The translations under genes were made by a program, and so were the position numbers. From Bacteroidetes bacterium UBA2475 (GTDB taxonomy: Bacteria > Bacteroidota > Bacteroidia > B-17B0 > Aurantibacillaceae), in NCBI GenBank assembly GCA_002342065.1, contig DDPF01000012.1:62001-126000 (forward strand): a stretch of DNA of 64,000 bases. Reading direction: 5' to 3'. Of this stretch, positions 9,260 through 19,098 are shown piece after piece; positions within the stretch are counted from its first letter, which is position 1; the number at the start of each line of letters is the position of its first letter. The notes under the pieces were generated by a model, which was not told where the DNA came from, did no database searches, and saw only the letters and a program-made list of their open reading frames with translations.

Positions 9260-12200
9260 TTATCTGTACAAACTTACGTTACCTTTTTGATCGTAAGCTT
9301 TGTCGTCTTTACCAGTTCCCTTAATGATATAGAAATAAGTTCCTACAGGTAATTCTTTTCCTGCTGCGTTCTTACCATCCCAGGCAATATTTCCTGTTGT
9401 GCTATTAGTCTCAAAAACTTTATTTCCCCAACGGTCAAATATCAAGGCATTAATATCTGATACGTTAGAAACTTTTAAGAAGAATATATCATTACTTCCA
9501 TCACCATTTGGAGTGAATACGTTAGGTACTTCTAATTTAGAAGGAAGTTCAACTGTAATTACTTTTACAACAGTATCCACACAAGTTCCTTTAACTACAT
9601 ACATAGTTACAGAATAGGTGCCTGCATTAGAATATGTTGCTACAGGCGAGATAGATACGGAGTTAGTTACCTGACTTGAACCGTTACCAAAACTCCATAC
9701 AGACGTTATACTTGCTGTAGGTGTAGACGTTGATGATGAAGCTGACAAGTTCTGGAAGTTAACAGTCAACGGAGCGTAACCAGTATATGCACTTGGTAAA
9801 AAGTCTCCATTTAAAGTTCCGTTAACAACGTGTACTTCACCAGTGGTAGAACAACCATTGATCGTATTTGTAACAACAATTATATATTCACCTATTTTAT
9901 TAACAGTAGTTATTGAACTTGTAGGGGCGCTAAAAGATGTTGTTGGTACAGCAACCCATGCATAAGTAAACCCTGTAGTTGTTCCAGTAATGATAGGAGA
10001 AATTGTAGCGGTAGTATTTACACCACAATCTAAAATATACGGTGCCGGTTGGTTAGGATCATTTACGTTAGGGTAAATACGGTTATCACTAATTGTTTTT
10101 GTGGCAACAGATGTACAACCATTGTTTAGATCTTTTGCAACTAACGTGTAAGCATTTGCAACACCCGCAGGTGTAAACGCTATATATGTAGACGTATTAG
10201 AGAACGTTGGCTGTGGTGATGGACCAGACCAAACATAACCAACAACAGGCAATGTAGGGAAGAATGTTGCAGGAACATTACTTGTACTTGCGTTAGTTAA
10301 GTTAACAGTTGGTGTAGTACATGTAATTTGATTGCTACCAGTAATTATAGCTGTAGGCCTTGATGTATTTTGATAAATAGTTATGGTTTGTGTACTTCTA
10401 CATAAATTAATATTATCGGTAATTGCTAATGTATAAGTAGCCACAACAGTATTTGTTACATTAGTTGTAGTAAATACGGTTAAAGTATCATTTGGTACCT
10501 GACCGGCCGGAGGACCGGAGAAGAACCAGCTAAATGCTACGTTTGTATTTGTACTTGTACCTTGCAATAAAGTTTTTGGCACATCACAAGTTAAAGTTTG
10601 GTTATTAGCTGCTGCTGTAATTTGTGGTGAGAACGTATTTTGAATAATAGAAACCGGAATTTTTGTTTCACAGTTGTTTGTATTATCGCGTACTATCACC
10701 GTGTATTGACCCGGTACATTTGCAGTATATGTAGCAGAACCACCAACGGTATACGTAGGCCCAACAAAAGTTGGAGGTAACACTGTATATGATACAGGAC
10801 CACCAGGTGTAGGTGCGGTTGTTACATTAGAAATATTAATTGTTGCCAAACTTGTAGTAGAACAACCAATTGTAAATTGCTGCGGGCTAGTAATAGTATA
10901 AGTCGGGAATCCTGATGATGAAGTAATAGTAACGGTCTTACAAGTAGAACAACCATTAATATTATTCGTTACACAATAAGTGTAAGTACCAGGAGCACTT
11001 GAGTTATAAATTGAAACTGTACCGCCATTAGTAGCTGCGCCCGGTGAGAACGGAGAATACCATGAGTGAGTAACATTGGTCATTGTACTGGTTGTAACAC
11101 CTGTAAATGTTGCAGGTGAACCAACAGGACAAACAATGTTCTGAGCAATCGGTGAAACAGTAGATGTCGGAGCAGTAGTGTTAATACCTATCGCAAATAT
11201 TGAGAATGAACTACAAGCAGTATTTGGATCTGATACAGTAACTGTGTATTGCGCGGGGTTACTAAATGTAACATTCGTTCCCGTAGCGGTTCCGCTGAGA
11301 CTTATCCATGTATAGGTAACAGCCCCGGCAGTGTAATTAGTAGATGCAATATAATTGATAGTAGGATTAGCACATGTTATACTTCCAGAACCTGTAACAT
11401 TGGTAATAGTTAATGTTGGTATAGGTGGTGCAGAGTTAATAAATACTGTAGCACTAGTAGTACAACCTATTGCATCAGAAACAGTAACTGTAGCAGGCCC
11501 TGTACCAATAGTATATGTAGCTTGGGTAGTTGAAGAGTTTATGGACACCGGATTAGGCGACCAGACTATGGTTGATGCGACGGAAGCCGAACCAGCCGTT
11601 GTACAGGACGCTACAGCGAGTGTGCCTCCACAAGGTGCCTGAGCGACTGATGCAAATACTTGCGGTGCCGGTGTAATAGTAACAGTAATTACACGAATGA
11701 TTGGAGCACATGATCCCGGAGGATTCATAGTTAATGTATAATTACCTGAAATATTAGTTGTGTAAGTTTGGTTAGTGTATGCAGGAGTTGTAAACGGTGG
11801 ATTAACACCCGGACCAGCCCATGAATATGGCCCTAGTCCACCCGGAGCAATAATAGTAGCACCTGTAGCACCACAAGTTGGTAATGTAATAGAAGGAGTA
11901 CCAGCAGCAAATGGATTACCGTTACCAATAATGGTCATCGGTCCGCATTGTGCATCAAAATAAACATAACCATAGTGACCAGAAGCATCACAATCTGTAG
12001 CAACTACGTCGATCTGGATGTTTTGTCCAATATATTGAGTTAAGTCAATAGAACTAACTTTCCATTTATTGTAAACTAATGATCCTGAACCAGCATATGG
12101 TGTACCTGATGGAGCGTTAAAATACTGAGGTAAATTAGAACCTGAAGTTACACACTGTGAACTCGGTGCAGAAACAGAGAAGTTTGGACAAGTAATAACA

Positions 12201-13000
12201 GTAGGACTAGGTAATGCACTTGCGTTTGTTAAGTTAATTTGAAACGCACCCGCAGAACAACATGTATGACCAGTTGAGAATACTGAAATAAAAGCAAACT
12301 GGAATAATGCGTTACTTGAAGTAACAAGGAAAGTTTTTGATAGTTTAGCAATAGAGTAGTTATTAACATTACTGTTAATTCTAATAAAGTTAGTACCAAA
12401 CATCGCGGGGATTGTAGGATTAACCGTATTACCTGTATTTGGCGTATTACCAAAAACTGAGTGAATTGGGTAGTTACCTGTAATAACCGGATCAATAAAT
12501 CCAGAAGCAGGAGCTGTGATCAATTGGCACTCTGTTGGCGCACTTGGGCAACAACCACTTAAGTTACAAGAGTTACTTGGAAATTGGTTTAAACCAGAAG
12601 TTACTGTCCAACCATTAATTTGGTTTGAAGTAGTAATGTTACCCGAAGGCGACCCTTCAAAATCTTCGTTAACGCAAGCTGCAACAACTGTAGATTTAGC
12701 GTTGTTGTAAGTTGAGTTCTTGTATTTTACGATCTTTGGCGTAATACCATATTTAGAATTAACGTAAGCACGTTTTAATTGCCACATCTTTATTTTAAAC
12801 TCTTCGCCTAAAAATCCATCAGAAATAGCGTAATTTCTCGCTGCTTCCTCTTCAAATCCCGCCAACGAATCGGCAGAGAATATATAAGTATGGAACGGCG
12901 GTGGCGTTTGCGCTGTTTTGTTAGTTTGCGCGTAACTTGCCTGGCAAGCTAATAATAGTGCAAACACAAACAGTTTCATCATTTTTTGCATTTTTTTCAT
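9260..13000 (-). CDS. Large secreted repeat protein with gliding-motility-type T9SS C-terminal domain (paralog 3)
   Basis: This is the longest of the three paralogs at 1246 residues. After a signal peptide (ending ASYAQ) it has a unique region of about 90 residues. A jelly-roll-like module follows (about 108-355: NEDFEGSPSGN, NKWKVSSIDLTQYIGQNI, CDASGHYGYVYFDA), a pattern seen in carbohydrate-binding or adhesive domains. Ig-like or SprB-like repeats, a PKD-like segment and the gliding-motility-associated CTD follow. The last ~600 residues closely match the 5451 gene. It has its own well-spaced promoter and a strong terminator. It is probably a T9SS-exported surface protein; the N-terminal swap suggests a different ligand from its paralogs. 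No enzyme motif is seen. Confidence 0.88.
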   Translation of the reverse strand: MKKMQKMMKLFVFALLLACQASYAQTNKTAQTPPPFHTYIFSADSLAGFEEEAARNYAISDGFLGEEFKIKMWQLKRAYVNSKYGITPKIVKYKNSTYNNAKSTVVAACVNEDFEGSPSGNITTSNQINGWTVTSGLNQFPSNSCNLSGCCPSAPTECQLITAPASGFIDPVITGNYPIHSVFGNTPNTGNTVNPTIPAMFGTNFIRINSNVNNYSIAKLSKTFLVTSSNALFQFAFISVFSTGHTCCSAGAFQINLTNASALPSPTVITCPNFSVSAPSSQCVTSGSNLPQYFNAPSGTPYAGSGSLVYNKWKVSSIDLTQYIGQNIQIDVVATDCDASGHYGYVYFDAQCGPMTIIGNGNPFAAGTPSITLPTCGATGATIIAPGGLGPYSWAGPGVNPPFTTPAYTNQTYTTNISGNYTLTMNPPGSCAPIIRVITVTITPAPQVFASVAQAPCGGTLAVASCTTAGSASVASTIVWSPNPVSINSSTTQATYTIGTGPATVTVSDAIGCTTSATVFINSAPPIPTLTITNVTGSGSITCANPTINYIASTNYTAGAVTYTWISLSGTATGTNVTFSNPAQYTVTVSDPNTACSSFSIFAIGINTTAPTSTVSPIAQNIVCPVGSPATFTGVTTSTMTNVTHSWYSPFSPGAATNGGTVSIYNSSAPGTYTYCVTNNINGCSTCKTVTITSSSGFPTYTITSPQQFTIGCSTTSLATINISNVTTAPTPGGPVSYTVLPPTFVGPTYTVGGSATYTANVPGQYTVIVRDNTNNCETKIPVSIIQNTFSPQITAAANNQTLTCDVPKTLLQGTSTNTNVAFSWFFSGPPAGQVPNDTLTVFTTTNVTNTVVATYTLAITDNINLCRSTQTITIYQNTSRPTAIITGSNQITCTTPTVNLTNASTSNVPATFFPTLPVVGYVWSGPSPQPTFSNTSTYIAFTPAGVANAYTLVAKDLNNGCTSVATKTISDNRIYPNVNDPNQPAPYILDCGVNTTATISPIITGTTTGFTYAWVAVPTTSFSAPTSSITTVNKIGEYIIVVTNTINGCSTTGEVHVVNGTLNGDFLPSAYTGYAPLTVNFQNLSASSSTSTPTASITSVWSFGNGSSQVTNSVSISPVATYSNAGTYSVTMYVVKGTCVDTVVKVITVELPSKLEVPNVFTPNGDGSNDIFFLKVSNVSDINALIFDRWGNKVFETNSTTGNIAWDGKNAAGKELPVGTYFYIIKGTGKDDKAYDQKGNVSLYR

Positions 13001-13025
13001 GTTGTTAAATTCTAATTAAAGTTTG

Positions 13026-13056
13026 TAAATATAACTCTTTAGTTTATTTTAACAAA
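13026..13056 (-). promoter_or_regulatory. Promoter of the third T9SS protein gene
   Basis: On the minus strand, TTTG (13053-13056) is followed after 19 bases by TATATTTA (13026-13033), a 7-of-8 match to TAnnTTTG. The spacing is that of the main Bacteroidota sigma factor. The start codon is 25 bases downstream of the -7 box. Confidence 0.65.
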
Positions 13057-13137
13057 TGGCATCAACATTCGTGCCAAACTTAAAAAATTGTTAAAATCCC
13101 AGGCTTTTTTTGCATTTTTTTCGTGTTAAAATAAACT

Positions 13138-13145
13138 TACCTTTG
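13138..13145 (+). promoter_or_regulatory. Candidate -7 box for fabG
   Basis: TACCTTTG matches TAnnTTTG exactly and lies 18 bases before the chosen fabG start. A TTTG at 13109-13112 is 25 bases upstream, slightly longer than the usual spacing. The position of the box favours the start at 13164, because an ATG at 13110 would lie upstream of it. Confidence 0.5.
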
Positions 13146-13163
13146 AACTTTATACTACAATAT

Positions 13164-13910
13164 ATGCAATTATTACAAAATAAAGTCGCCTTAATAACCG
13201 GTGCAACCAGAGGAATAGGACGCGGAATTGCACTTAACTTCGCCCAAAATGGAGCAAACATAGCTTTTACGTATGTTAGTTCTGAAGAAAAAGCCAAAGC
13301 TTTTGAAGCCGAACTTCAGGCTTTAGGCATAAAAGCTAAAGGTTATAAAAGCGATGCCGGTGATTTTAAAGCAGCTGACGAACTGGTTACCAATGTAGTA
13401 GCTGAATTTGGCACTATAGACATATTAGTTAATAACGCCGGTATTACCCGCGATACATTATTAATGCGTATGAGCGAACAACAATGGGATGAGGTAATGA
13501 ACGCCAACCTTAAATCTGTTTTTAATTTAACTAAAGCGGTTCAACGCCCTATGTTAAAAGCTAAAAAAGGATCTATTATTAATATGAGCTCTGTTGTAGG
13601 TGTTAAAGGAAACGCCGGACAAAGTAATTATGCAGCATCAAAAGCCGGTATTATTGGTTTTACAAAATCTATTGCTCTAGAGTTAGGCTCAAGAAATATT
13701 CGTTCAAATGCAATTGCTCCGGGTTTTATTGAAACCGAAATGACAGCCGCCCTTGACGAAAAAGTAGTTCAGCAATGGCGCGATGGCATTCCTCTTAAAC
13801 GTGGTGGAACAACCGAAGATGTTGCCAACGTGACTTTATTCCTGGCAAGCGATATGAGTGCTTATGTTACCGGCCAATGCATTAATGTTTGTGGCGGTAT
13901 GCTTACCTAA
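13164..13910 (+). CDS. fabG: 3-oxoacyl-[acyl-carrier-protein] reductase
   Basis: This NADPH-dependent short-chain dehydrogenase reduces 3-oxoacyl-ACP in the cytoplasmic fatty-acid elongation cycle. It has 248 residues, the standard FabG length. The Rossmann motif TGATRGIGRG lies near residues 11-20, NNAG near 88, the catalytic Ser in INMSSVVG near 140, and the YAASK motif near 154. An open frame extends upstream to 13110, but MQLLQNKVALITG is the usual family N-terminus and the promoter-like box lies before 13164. The chosen start is therefore the downstream ATG. A VWA protein follows 24 bases later. No other fab genes are adjacent. Confidence 0.95.
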   Translation: MQLLQNKVALITGATRGIGRGIALNFAQNGANIAFTYVSSEEKAKAFEAELQALGIKAKGYKSDAGDFKAADELVTNVVAEFGTIDILVNNAGITRDTLLMRMSEQQWDEVMNANLKSVFNLTKAVQRPMLKAKKGSIINMSSVVGVKGNAGQSNYAASKAGIIGFTKSIALELGSRNIRSNAIAPGFIETEMTAALDEKVVQQWRDGIPLKRGGTTEDVANVTLFLASDMSAYVTGQCINVCGGMLT

Positions 13911-13934
13911 ACACAACTTAATCTTTAAAAAAAA

Positions 13935-16001
13935 TTGCTTTCAAAAATAATAGTAAATAGTCCCTGGTATTTTTTTTTATTAAGCCTTTTTTTAGGCTTG
14001 GTAGTTGCCCTTCTTTTATATTATAAGAATAAAAAAAACACTGACGTTCCTAAAAATGTAACCAGATTATTATTTGCTTTGCGTTTTTGCAGTGTAAGTT
14101 TAATTTCTCTCTTTCTGCTTTCGATCTTCTTAAAACAATTAAAGAACGAAACTCAAAACCCCATCATTTTAATTGCCATTGATAATTCTTCGTCTATGGT
14201 GATGCAAAAAGATAGCTTTGAAATTAAAAAAGACCTTCTTGCAAAACTTGAAACACTAAAAAATAACATTTCAAAGAACTTTGAAGTAAAAGCGCTTTTA
14301 TTCGGAAATAAAACTTCTTCTTCAAAAGAAACGCCTTCATTTAATGAAAAAGAAACAGACATCTCAAACTTACTTTCTGAAATAGAAAATAATTTTTCTG
14401 ATCAAAATATTGGTGCATTGGTAATTGTTAGCGATGGTATTTATAATAAAGGCTCCAACCCAATTTACGCTTCCGAAAAATTAAACTACCCTGTATACCC
14501 TGTTGCTATAGGCGATACCAGCGAGATCAAAGACCTTGCCATTCAAAAAATAAATCACAACCAGGTGGCTTATTTAGGAAATATTTTTCCGGCAGAAGTT
14601 ATTGTAACCGCAAAAAATTTTATTGGGAAAGATGTTGTTGTAAGCCTTTTTCAAAATCAAACCGAAAAAGCAAAACAAACTTTAAAAATAAATTCAGATA
14701 ATTTTTTAGCTACCTGCAATTTTACTTTTAACGCTAACACAGTGGGAGTTTCAAAATATAATGTCAGGATCACTGTTTTAGATGAAGAAAAAAATACTTT
14801 AAATAACCAGCAATCTTTTGTAGTTGATGTTATAGATAATAAAGAAAAAATTCTGTTACTGGCCACTGCTCCCCACCCCGATATTGCAGCCATTAAAGAT
14901 GCTATTTTAAACAGCACCAGTTACGAAGTTGAATATGGACTGGCATCCGAATTTAAAAAACCATTAAAGCAATACAGCTTAATTATTTTACATGGAGCTT
15001 TAACAAATCAAAACCCAATTATTAATGATTGTAAAATAAATTCAATTCCTTTTTGGATCATTAATCCAATATCGGCAGAAAATTTACAGGGTATTAAAAT
15101 CAATTCTGCACTTAACCGCTTTAACGATGCCGAAGCTTTTATAAATCCTTCATTTGGTTTATTTACCATAAGCGACGAACTAAAAAAATTCACAAAAGAA
15201 TTACCGGCCATTAAAACTTTTTTTGGGAATTATGTTATGGGCAATGGCACAAATGCCTTAATTGATCAGCGTATTGGCGTTGTTGAAACGGATAATCCGA
15301 TCTTAATTTTTTCTGAAATTAACGGCTTAAAGAATAGTGTTTTTATTGGCGATGGTCTATGGAAATGGAAAATGCGCGATTTTGCAGAACACACAAATAC
15401 TAATTTATTTAATGAGTTGATAAGTAAATCAGTTCAATATCTCTCGGTAAAAAGCGATAAAAGTTTTTTCAGGATCATAGCACCAAAAACATTTAACGAG
15501 AACGAAACCATAGAGCTTGGTGCCGAGGTTTATAATAAAAGTTACGAGCTAATTACCGAACCGGATGTTGCACTTACTTTATCAAACGCGGAAGGAAAAA
15601 AATTTAATTACACCTTTAGCAAAACATCCAACGCCTATAAATTAAATCTGGGTCTATTACCTTTTGGTGAATATAAATACGAAGCTAAAGTAAAAGTTAA
15701 CGGCGAATTATTTTTGAAACAAGGAAGCATTTTGGTGAAAGAAATTGTATCCGAAAAAATAAATACTGTTGCCAATCACCAGGTTTTAAATGCCATGGCA
15801 AAACGTACCGGTGGTAAATTATTTTACAAAGATCAGTTAGAATTATTAGAAAAAGAGATTTTAAAAAATGAGCAAATAAAACCTATCACTTACTCACAAA
15901 ACAATACTACTTTATTGATAGATCTTAAATGGCTATTTTGGTTAATTTTAATTTTTCTTTCTATAGAATGGTATTTTAGAAAGCGTTATGCATCTATCTA
16001 A
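13935..16001 (+). CDS. VWA-domain membrane protein (BatA-like architecture)
   Basis: This 688-residue protein starts with TTG, since no in-frame ATG lies near the N-terminus. Two hydrophobic helices (about 11-30 and 46-66) precede a von Willebrand factor A-like domain with the metal-ion-dependent adhesion motif DNSSS (Asp83, Ser85, Ser87). A glutamine-amidotransferase-like or Ig-like middle region follows, and a C-terminal helix near 667-682 is followed by basic residues. This layout is common in Bacteroidota membrane proteins related to the BatA/aerotolerance group, but no Bat operon or MoxR ATPase is next to it. It overhangs into the periplasm or cytoplasm; the topology is unresolved. It probably forms a unit with the small gene 9 bases downstream. 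Its function is unknown. Confidence 0.8.
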   Translation: MLSKIIVNSPWYFFLLSLFLGLVVALLLYYKNKKNTDVPKNVTRLLFALRFCSVSLISLFLLSIFLKQLKNETQNPIILIAIDNSSSMVMQKDSFEIKKDLLAKLETLKNNISKNFEVKALLFGNKTSSSKETPSFNEKETDISNLLSEIENNFSDQNIGALVIVSDGIYNKGSNPIYASEKLNYPVYPVAIGDTSEIKDLAIQKINHNQVAYLGNIFPAEVIVTAKNFIGKDVVVSLFQNQTEKAKQTLKINSDNFLATCNFTFNANTVGVSKYNVRITVLDEEKNTLNNQQSFVVDVIDNKEKILLLATAPHPDIAAIKDAILNSTSYEVEYGLASEFKKPLKQYSLIILHGALTNQNPIINDCKINSIPFWIINPISAENLQGIKINSALNRFNDAEAFINPSFGLFTISDELKKFTKELPAIKTFFGNYVMGNGTNALIDQRIGVVETDNPILIFSEINGLKNSVFIGDGLWKWKMRDFAEHTNTNLFNELISKSVQYLSVKSDKSFFRIIAPKTFNENETIELGAEVYNKSYELITEPDVALTLSNAEGKKFNYTFSKTSNAYKLNLGLLPFGEYKYEAKVKVNGELFLKQGSILVKEIVSEKINTVANHQVLNAMAKRTGGKLFYKDQLELLEKEILKNEQIKPITYSQNNTTLLIDLKWLFWLILIFLSIEWYFRKRYASI

Positions 16002-16010
16002 ACTCAAATA

Positions 16011-16367
16011 ATGTTAAAAATAATTTATAGACTTTTTACGCTGTTTTTTAGTATTTCATGCCTGCAATTTTGCAGTTTAACACAAATAAAAGACGAATCC
16101 CCAAAAATAAATTCTGTGGAAAATGGAACTAAATTTAAAATTAACTTGCCCGAAGAGCATTCGAGCGGTTATATATGGCAATTAAGCGAAAACTATGATA
16201 AAAGCCTAGTAAAAGACCTTGGCGCTGTTTGGCATGGGAATCAAAAAGGAATTGACTTTAACCTGAAAGCCTTGTCAGTAGGCCAGACCACGCTATCGTT
16301 CGTTTCCAGAAAATATAACGACACCGCAAATTATAAAACATTTATTGTTAATATTTTTAACAAATAA
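16011..16367 (+). CDS. Chagasin-like (inhibitor family I42) putative lipoprotein
   Basis: This 118-residue protein has a hydrophobic N-terminus with cysteines (FSISC, QFCSL) that could form a lipobox. The mature part resembles chagasin-type cysteine-protease inhibitors: LPEEHSSGYIWQL corresponds to the NPTTGYxW loop, and LSFVSRKYND with a terminal TFIVNI strand corresponds to the RPW loop and last strand. If correct, it would act in the periplasm or on the surface against papain-like proteases, perhaps self-protection. It follows the VWA gene by 9 bases. The assignment rests on loop patterns, and the second glycine loop is weak, so I hold it at moderate confidence. Confidence 0.6.
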   Translation: MLKIIYRLFTLFFSISCLQFCSLTQIKDESPKINSVENGTKFKINLPEEHSSGYIWQLSENYDKSLVKDLGAVWHGNQKGIDFNLKALSVGQTTLSFVSRKYNDTANYKTFIVNIFNK

Positions 16368-16433
16368 TTTTTATAATTTCGATCCAAATACTATCTTTAC
16401 GTTGCTATAAAAACACAACTAAATTTATAAAAT

Positions 16434-17528
16434 ATGAGTCAACAAACAACTGTTCGGTTCAACAACTCTAACCGACTATTTTATACAGAACTTAAAAAGA
16501 GAGTTGATGCTTATTTCAGAGACAACAAGATCAGTAAAAGTGGTAACATTAACATGTATCTTAAAACTGCATTTATGTTTGCCGCCTACTTTACTCCCTA
16601 CTTGCTTATTACGTTAGGTGTTTTCGACATCAAATGGATTTGGTTCTTTCTTGCAGTTACCATGGGTTTTGCAAAAGCGGGCATTGGCCTTTGCGTTATG
16701 CACGATGCCAACCACGGCAGTTACAGCAAAAACACAAAACTTAACCGCATTTTAGGTTATGCTACCCTTAACATCCTTGGCGGACACTCTTTAAACTGGA
16801 GAATTCAGCACAACGTTATTCACCACACCTACACAAACGTTCATGAAGTTGACGAAGACATCGCCCCTCCTGGCTTTATGCGCTTTGAACCGCACGCTAA
16901 ACACAAATGGATCCACAAATTACAATTTATCTATGCCTGGTTCTTTTATGGTATGATGACTCTAATGTGGAGTACTACAAAGGATTTTAAACAGTTGATC
17001 CGTTACAATAAAGCTGGTCACTTAAAAACAGCTAACACTACGTTTGCAACCGAATTAACATTAGTAATTGTGTCTAAATTCATTTATTACGGTTACATGT
17101 TACTTCCTTATTTCCTTGTAAAAGAAATGACCTTTTTAAACTGGCTTTGTGGCTTTTTAGTATTGCATTACATTGCAGGGGTACTTTTAGCAATGATCTT
17201 TCAACCAGCGCACGTTGTGGCAGAAACTGAGTTTCCTTTACCAAACGAAGATGGTAATATCGAAAACCATTGGGCAGTACACCAATTGAGCACTACAATG
17301 AATTTTGCTACTGGCGATCCTGTATTTTCATGGCTTGTAGGTGGTTTAAATCATCAGGTAGAACATCACTTGTTCCCTACAATTTGCCACGTACATTACC
17401 CTAAAATTTCTAAGATCGTAAAAGATACCGCAAAGGAATTTAACCTGCCTTATTTAGATAAGAAAACCTTTGCAGGCGCTTTATGGTCGCACGAAAAATT
17501 ACTTTACAAATTAGGCCGCGCGGCTTAA
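16434..17528 (+). CDS. Membrane fatty-acid (acyl-CoA) desaturase
   Basis: This 364-residue integral membrane di-iron desaturase introduces a double bond into acyl chains of CoA or phospholipid substrates. All three histidine boxes are present: HDANH near residue 90, HNVIHH near 125, and QVEHH near 305. Hydrophobic segments lie between them (about 45-80 and 205-260). The third box of the form QxxHH is typical of front-end or linoleoyl-CoA-type desaturases. Regiospecificity cannot be read from sequence. No cytochrome b5 domain is fused. A near-consensus TATCTTTA lies 34 bases upstream and a strong terminator follows at 17549, so it appears monocistronic. It probably has a role in membrane fluidity. 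Confidence 0.9.
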   Translation: MSQQTTVRFNNSNRLFYTELKKRVDAYFRDNKISKSGNINMYLKTAFMFAAYFTPYLLITLGVFDIKWIWFFLAVTMGFAKAGIGLCVMHDANHGSYSKNTKLNRILGYATLNILGGHSLNWRIQHNVIHHTYTNVHEVDEDIAPPGFMRFEPHAKHKWIHKLQFIYAWFFYGMMTLMWSTTKDFKQLIRYNKAGHLKTANTTFATELTLVIVSKFIYYGYMLLPYFLVKEMTFLNWLCGFLVLHYIAGVLLAMIFQPAHVVAETEFPLPNEDGNIENHWAVHQLSTTMNFATGDPVFSWLVGGLNHQVEHHLFPTICHVHYPKISKIVKDTAKEFNLPYLDKKTFAGALWSHEKLLYKLGRAA

Positions 17529-17548
17529 CATTCAAATAACATTATTCC

Positions 17549-17584
17549 AAATGGGCTTTACTAAAATAAAGCCCATTTTTGTTT
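17549..17584 (+). terminator. Rho-independent terminator after the desaturase gene
   Basis: A perfect 12-bp inverted repeat (arm AAATGGGCTTTA at 17549-17560, partner at 17567-17578) with a 6-base loop is followed by T-rich sequence, 20 bases after the desaturase stop. Confidence 0.9.
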
Positions 17585-17656
17585 TCACTAGTTCCTTCTT
17601 TTTTTCCAAAAAAACTGTAACTTCGGGTTTGATTTTTAATCTTATTATTTATTTGT

Positions 17657-19063
17657 ATGGAAAAATTTGATGTAACCATTATTGGAGCGGGTCCGGGTGG
17701 ATATGTTGCTGCAATTCGCTGCGCACAATTAGGAATGAAAACCGCTTTAATAGAAAAGTATCCTTCACTTGGTGGAACCTGTTTAAATGTGGGTTGTATC
17801 CCTTCAAAAGCATTACTTGATTCGAGTGAGCATTTTCATAATGCGCTACATAATTTTAAAGAACATGGTATTGATATTCCTGAACCAAAAGTAAATATCA
17901 AACAAATGATAGAACGTAAACGCAACGTTGTAAAAATGACGGTTGACGGGATCAATTTTTTAATGAAAAAAAATAAGATCACAGTTTTTACGGGTCATGG
18001 CTCATTCGTTACAAAAAATCAAATTGAAATTTTAAAAGCCGATGGTAAAAAAGAACAAATAGAAACGGTAAAAACAATTATTGCAACAGGTTCAAAACCT
18101 TCTTCCCTACCCGGCATTGATATTGATAAAAAACGAGTGATTACCTCAACCGAAGCTTTAGAGATGACCGAAGTGCCAAAACATTTAATTATTATTGGTG
18201 GTGGCGTTATTGGTTTAGAATTAGGAAGTGTTTACGGACGTTTAGGTTCTAAAGTAACAGTTGTTGAATTTATGGATCGTATCATTCCTGGAATGGATGG
18301 CGCATTAAGCAAAGAGTTACAACGCGTTCTTAAAAAGAATTTAAGTTTCGAGTTTTTATTTAAACATAAAGTTACAGGCACAAAAGCAAGCGCCAAAGAG
18401 GTAACCGTTAGTGCTTTAAATAGCAAAGACGAAAAAATTGAAATTAAAGGTGATTATTGTCTGGTTGCTGTTGGCAGAAAACCATACACTGATAATTTAG
18501 GCCTTGAAAAAATTGGCGTTAAGTTAGATAACCGCGGACGTATTGAAACCGACGATCATTTAAAAACAAGTGTTGATGGCATTTACGCTATTGGCGATGT
18601 TGTTAAAGGTGCTATGCTTGCGCACAAAGCCGAAGAAGAAGGTGTGTTTGTTGCAGAACAAATGGCAGGACAAAAACCACACATCAATTATAATTTAATT
18701 CCAGGTGTTGTTTATACATGGCCCGAAGTGGCCGCCGTTGGTTATACAGAAGAGCAGTTAAAAGAGCAAGGTAAAAAATACAAAGTGGGTTCATTTCCAT
18801 TTAAAGCAAGTGGACGCGCACGCGCGAGTATGGATACTGATGGCTTTGTAAAAGTACTGGCCGATGAAACTACCGACGAAATTTTAGGTGTACACATGAT
18901 CGGTCCTCGTACAGCTGATATGATCGCTGAAGCGGTTGTGGCTATGGAATACAGAGCTAGCGCCGAAGATATTTCGCGCATGAGCCACGCCCATCCAACA
19001 TTTACAGAAAGCTTGAAAGAAGCATGTTTGGATGCAACCGGTAAACGCGCACTACATATTTAA
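17657..19063 (+). CDS. lpdA: Dihydrolipoyl dehydrogenase
   Basis: This is the E3 flavoprotein that reoxidises dihydrolipoamide in the pyruvate, 2-oxoglutarate, branched-chain or glycine complexes using NAD. Its 468 residues are the normal length. It has the FAD-binding GAGPGG motif near residue 10, the redox-active disulfide GGTCLNVGC near 41-49, the NAD-binding GGGVIGLE near 182, the second FAD motif (YAIGDV) near 312, and the catalytic HAHPT near 446. It follows the desaturase terminator, so it has its own promoter; a TAACTTCG sequence near 17629 is a weak candidate. No E1 or E2 gene is nearby, so it may serve several complexes. The bestrophin gene starts 35 bases later. Confidence 0.96.
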   Translation: MEKFDVTIIGAGPGGYVAAIRCAQLGMKTALIEKYPSLGGTCLNVGCIPSKALLDSSEHFHNALHNFKEHGIDIPEPKVNIKQMIERKRNVVKMTVDGINFLMKKNKITVFTGHGSFVTKNQIEILKADGKKEQIETVKTIIATGSKPSSLPGIDIDKKRVITSTEALEMTEVPKHLIIIGGGVIGLELGSVYGRLGSKVTVVEFMDRIIPGMDGALSKELQRVLKKNLSFEFLFKHKVTGTKASAKEVTVSALNSKDEKIEIKGDYCLVAVGRKPYTDNLGLEKIGVKLDNRGRIETDDHLKTSVDGIYAIGDVVKGAMLAHKAEEEGVFVAEQMAGQKPHINYNLIPGVVYTWPEVAAVGYTEEQLKEQGKKYKVGSFPFKASGRARASMDTDGFVKVLADETTDEILGVHMIGPRTADMIAEAVVAMEYRASAEDISRMSHAHPTFTESLKEACLDATGKRALHI

Positions 19064-19098
19064 TTATAGCATTGCCCTAAGCAATAAGATAAAATAAA

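Noticed and set aside
12229..12495. 88-codon minus-strand frame inside the third T9SS gene
   Set aside because: It lies in another frame of a strong gene and has a biased Leu/Thr composition with no domain.
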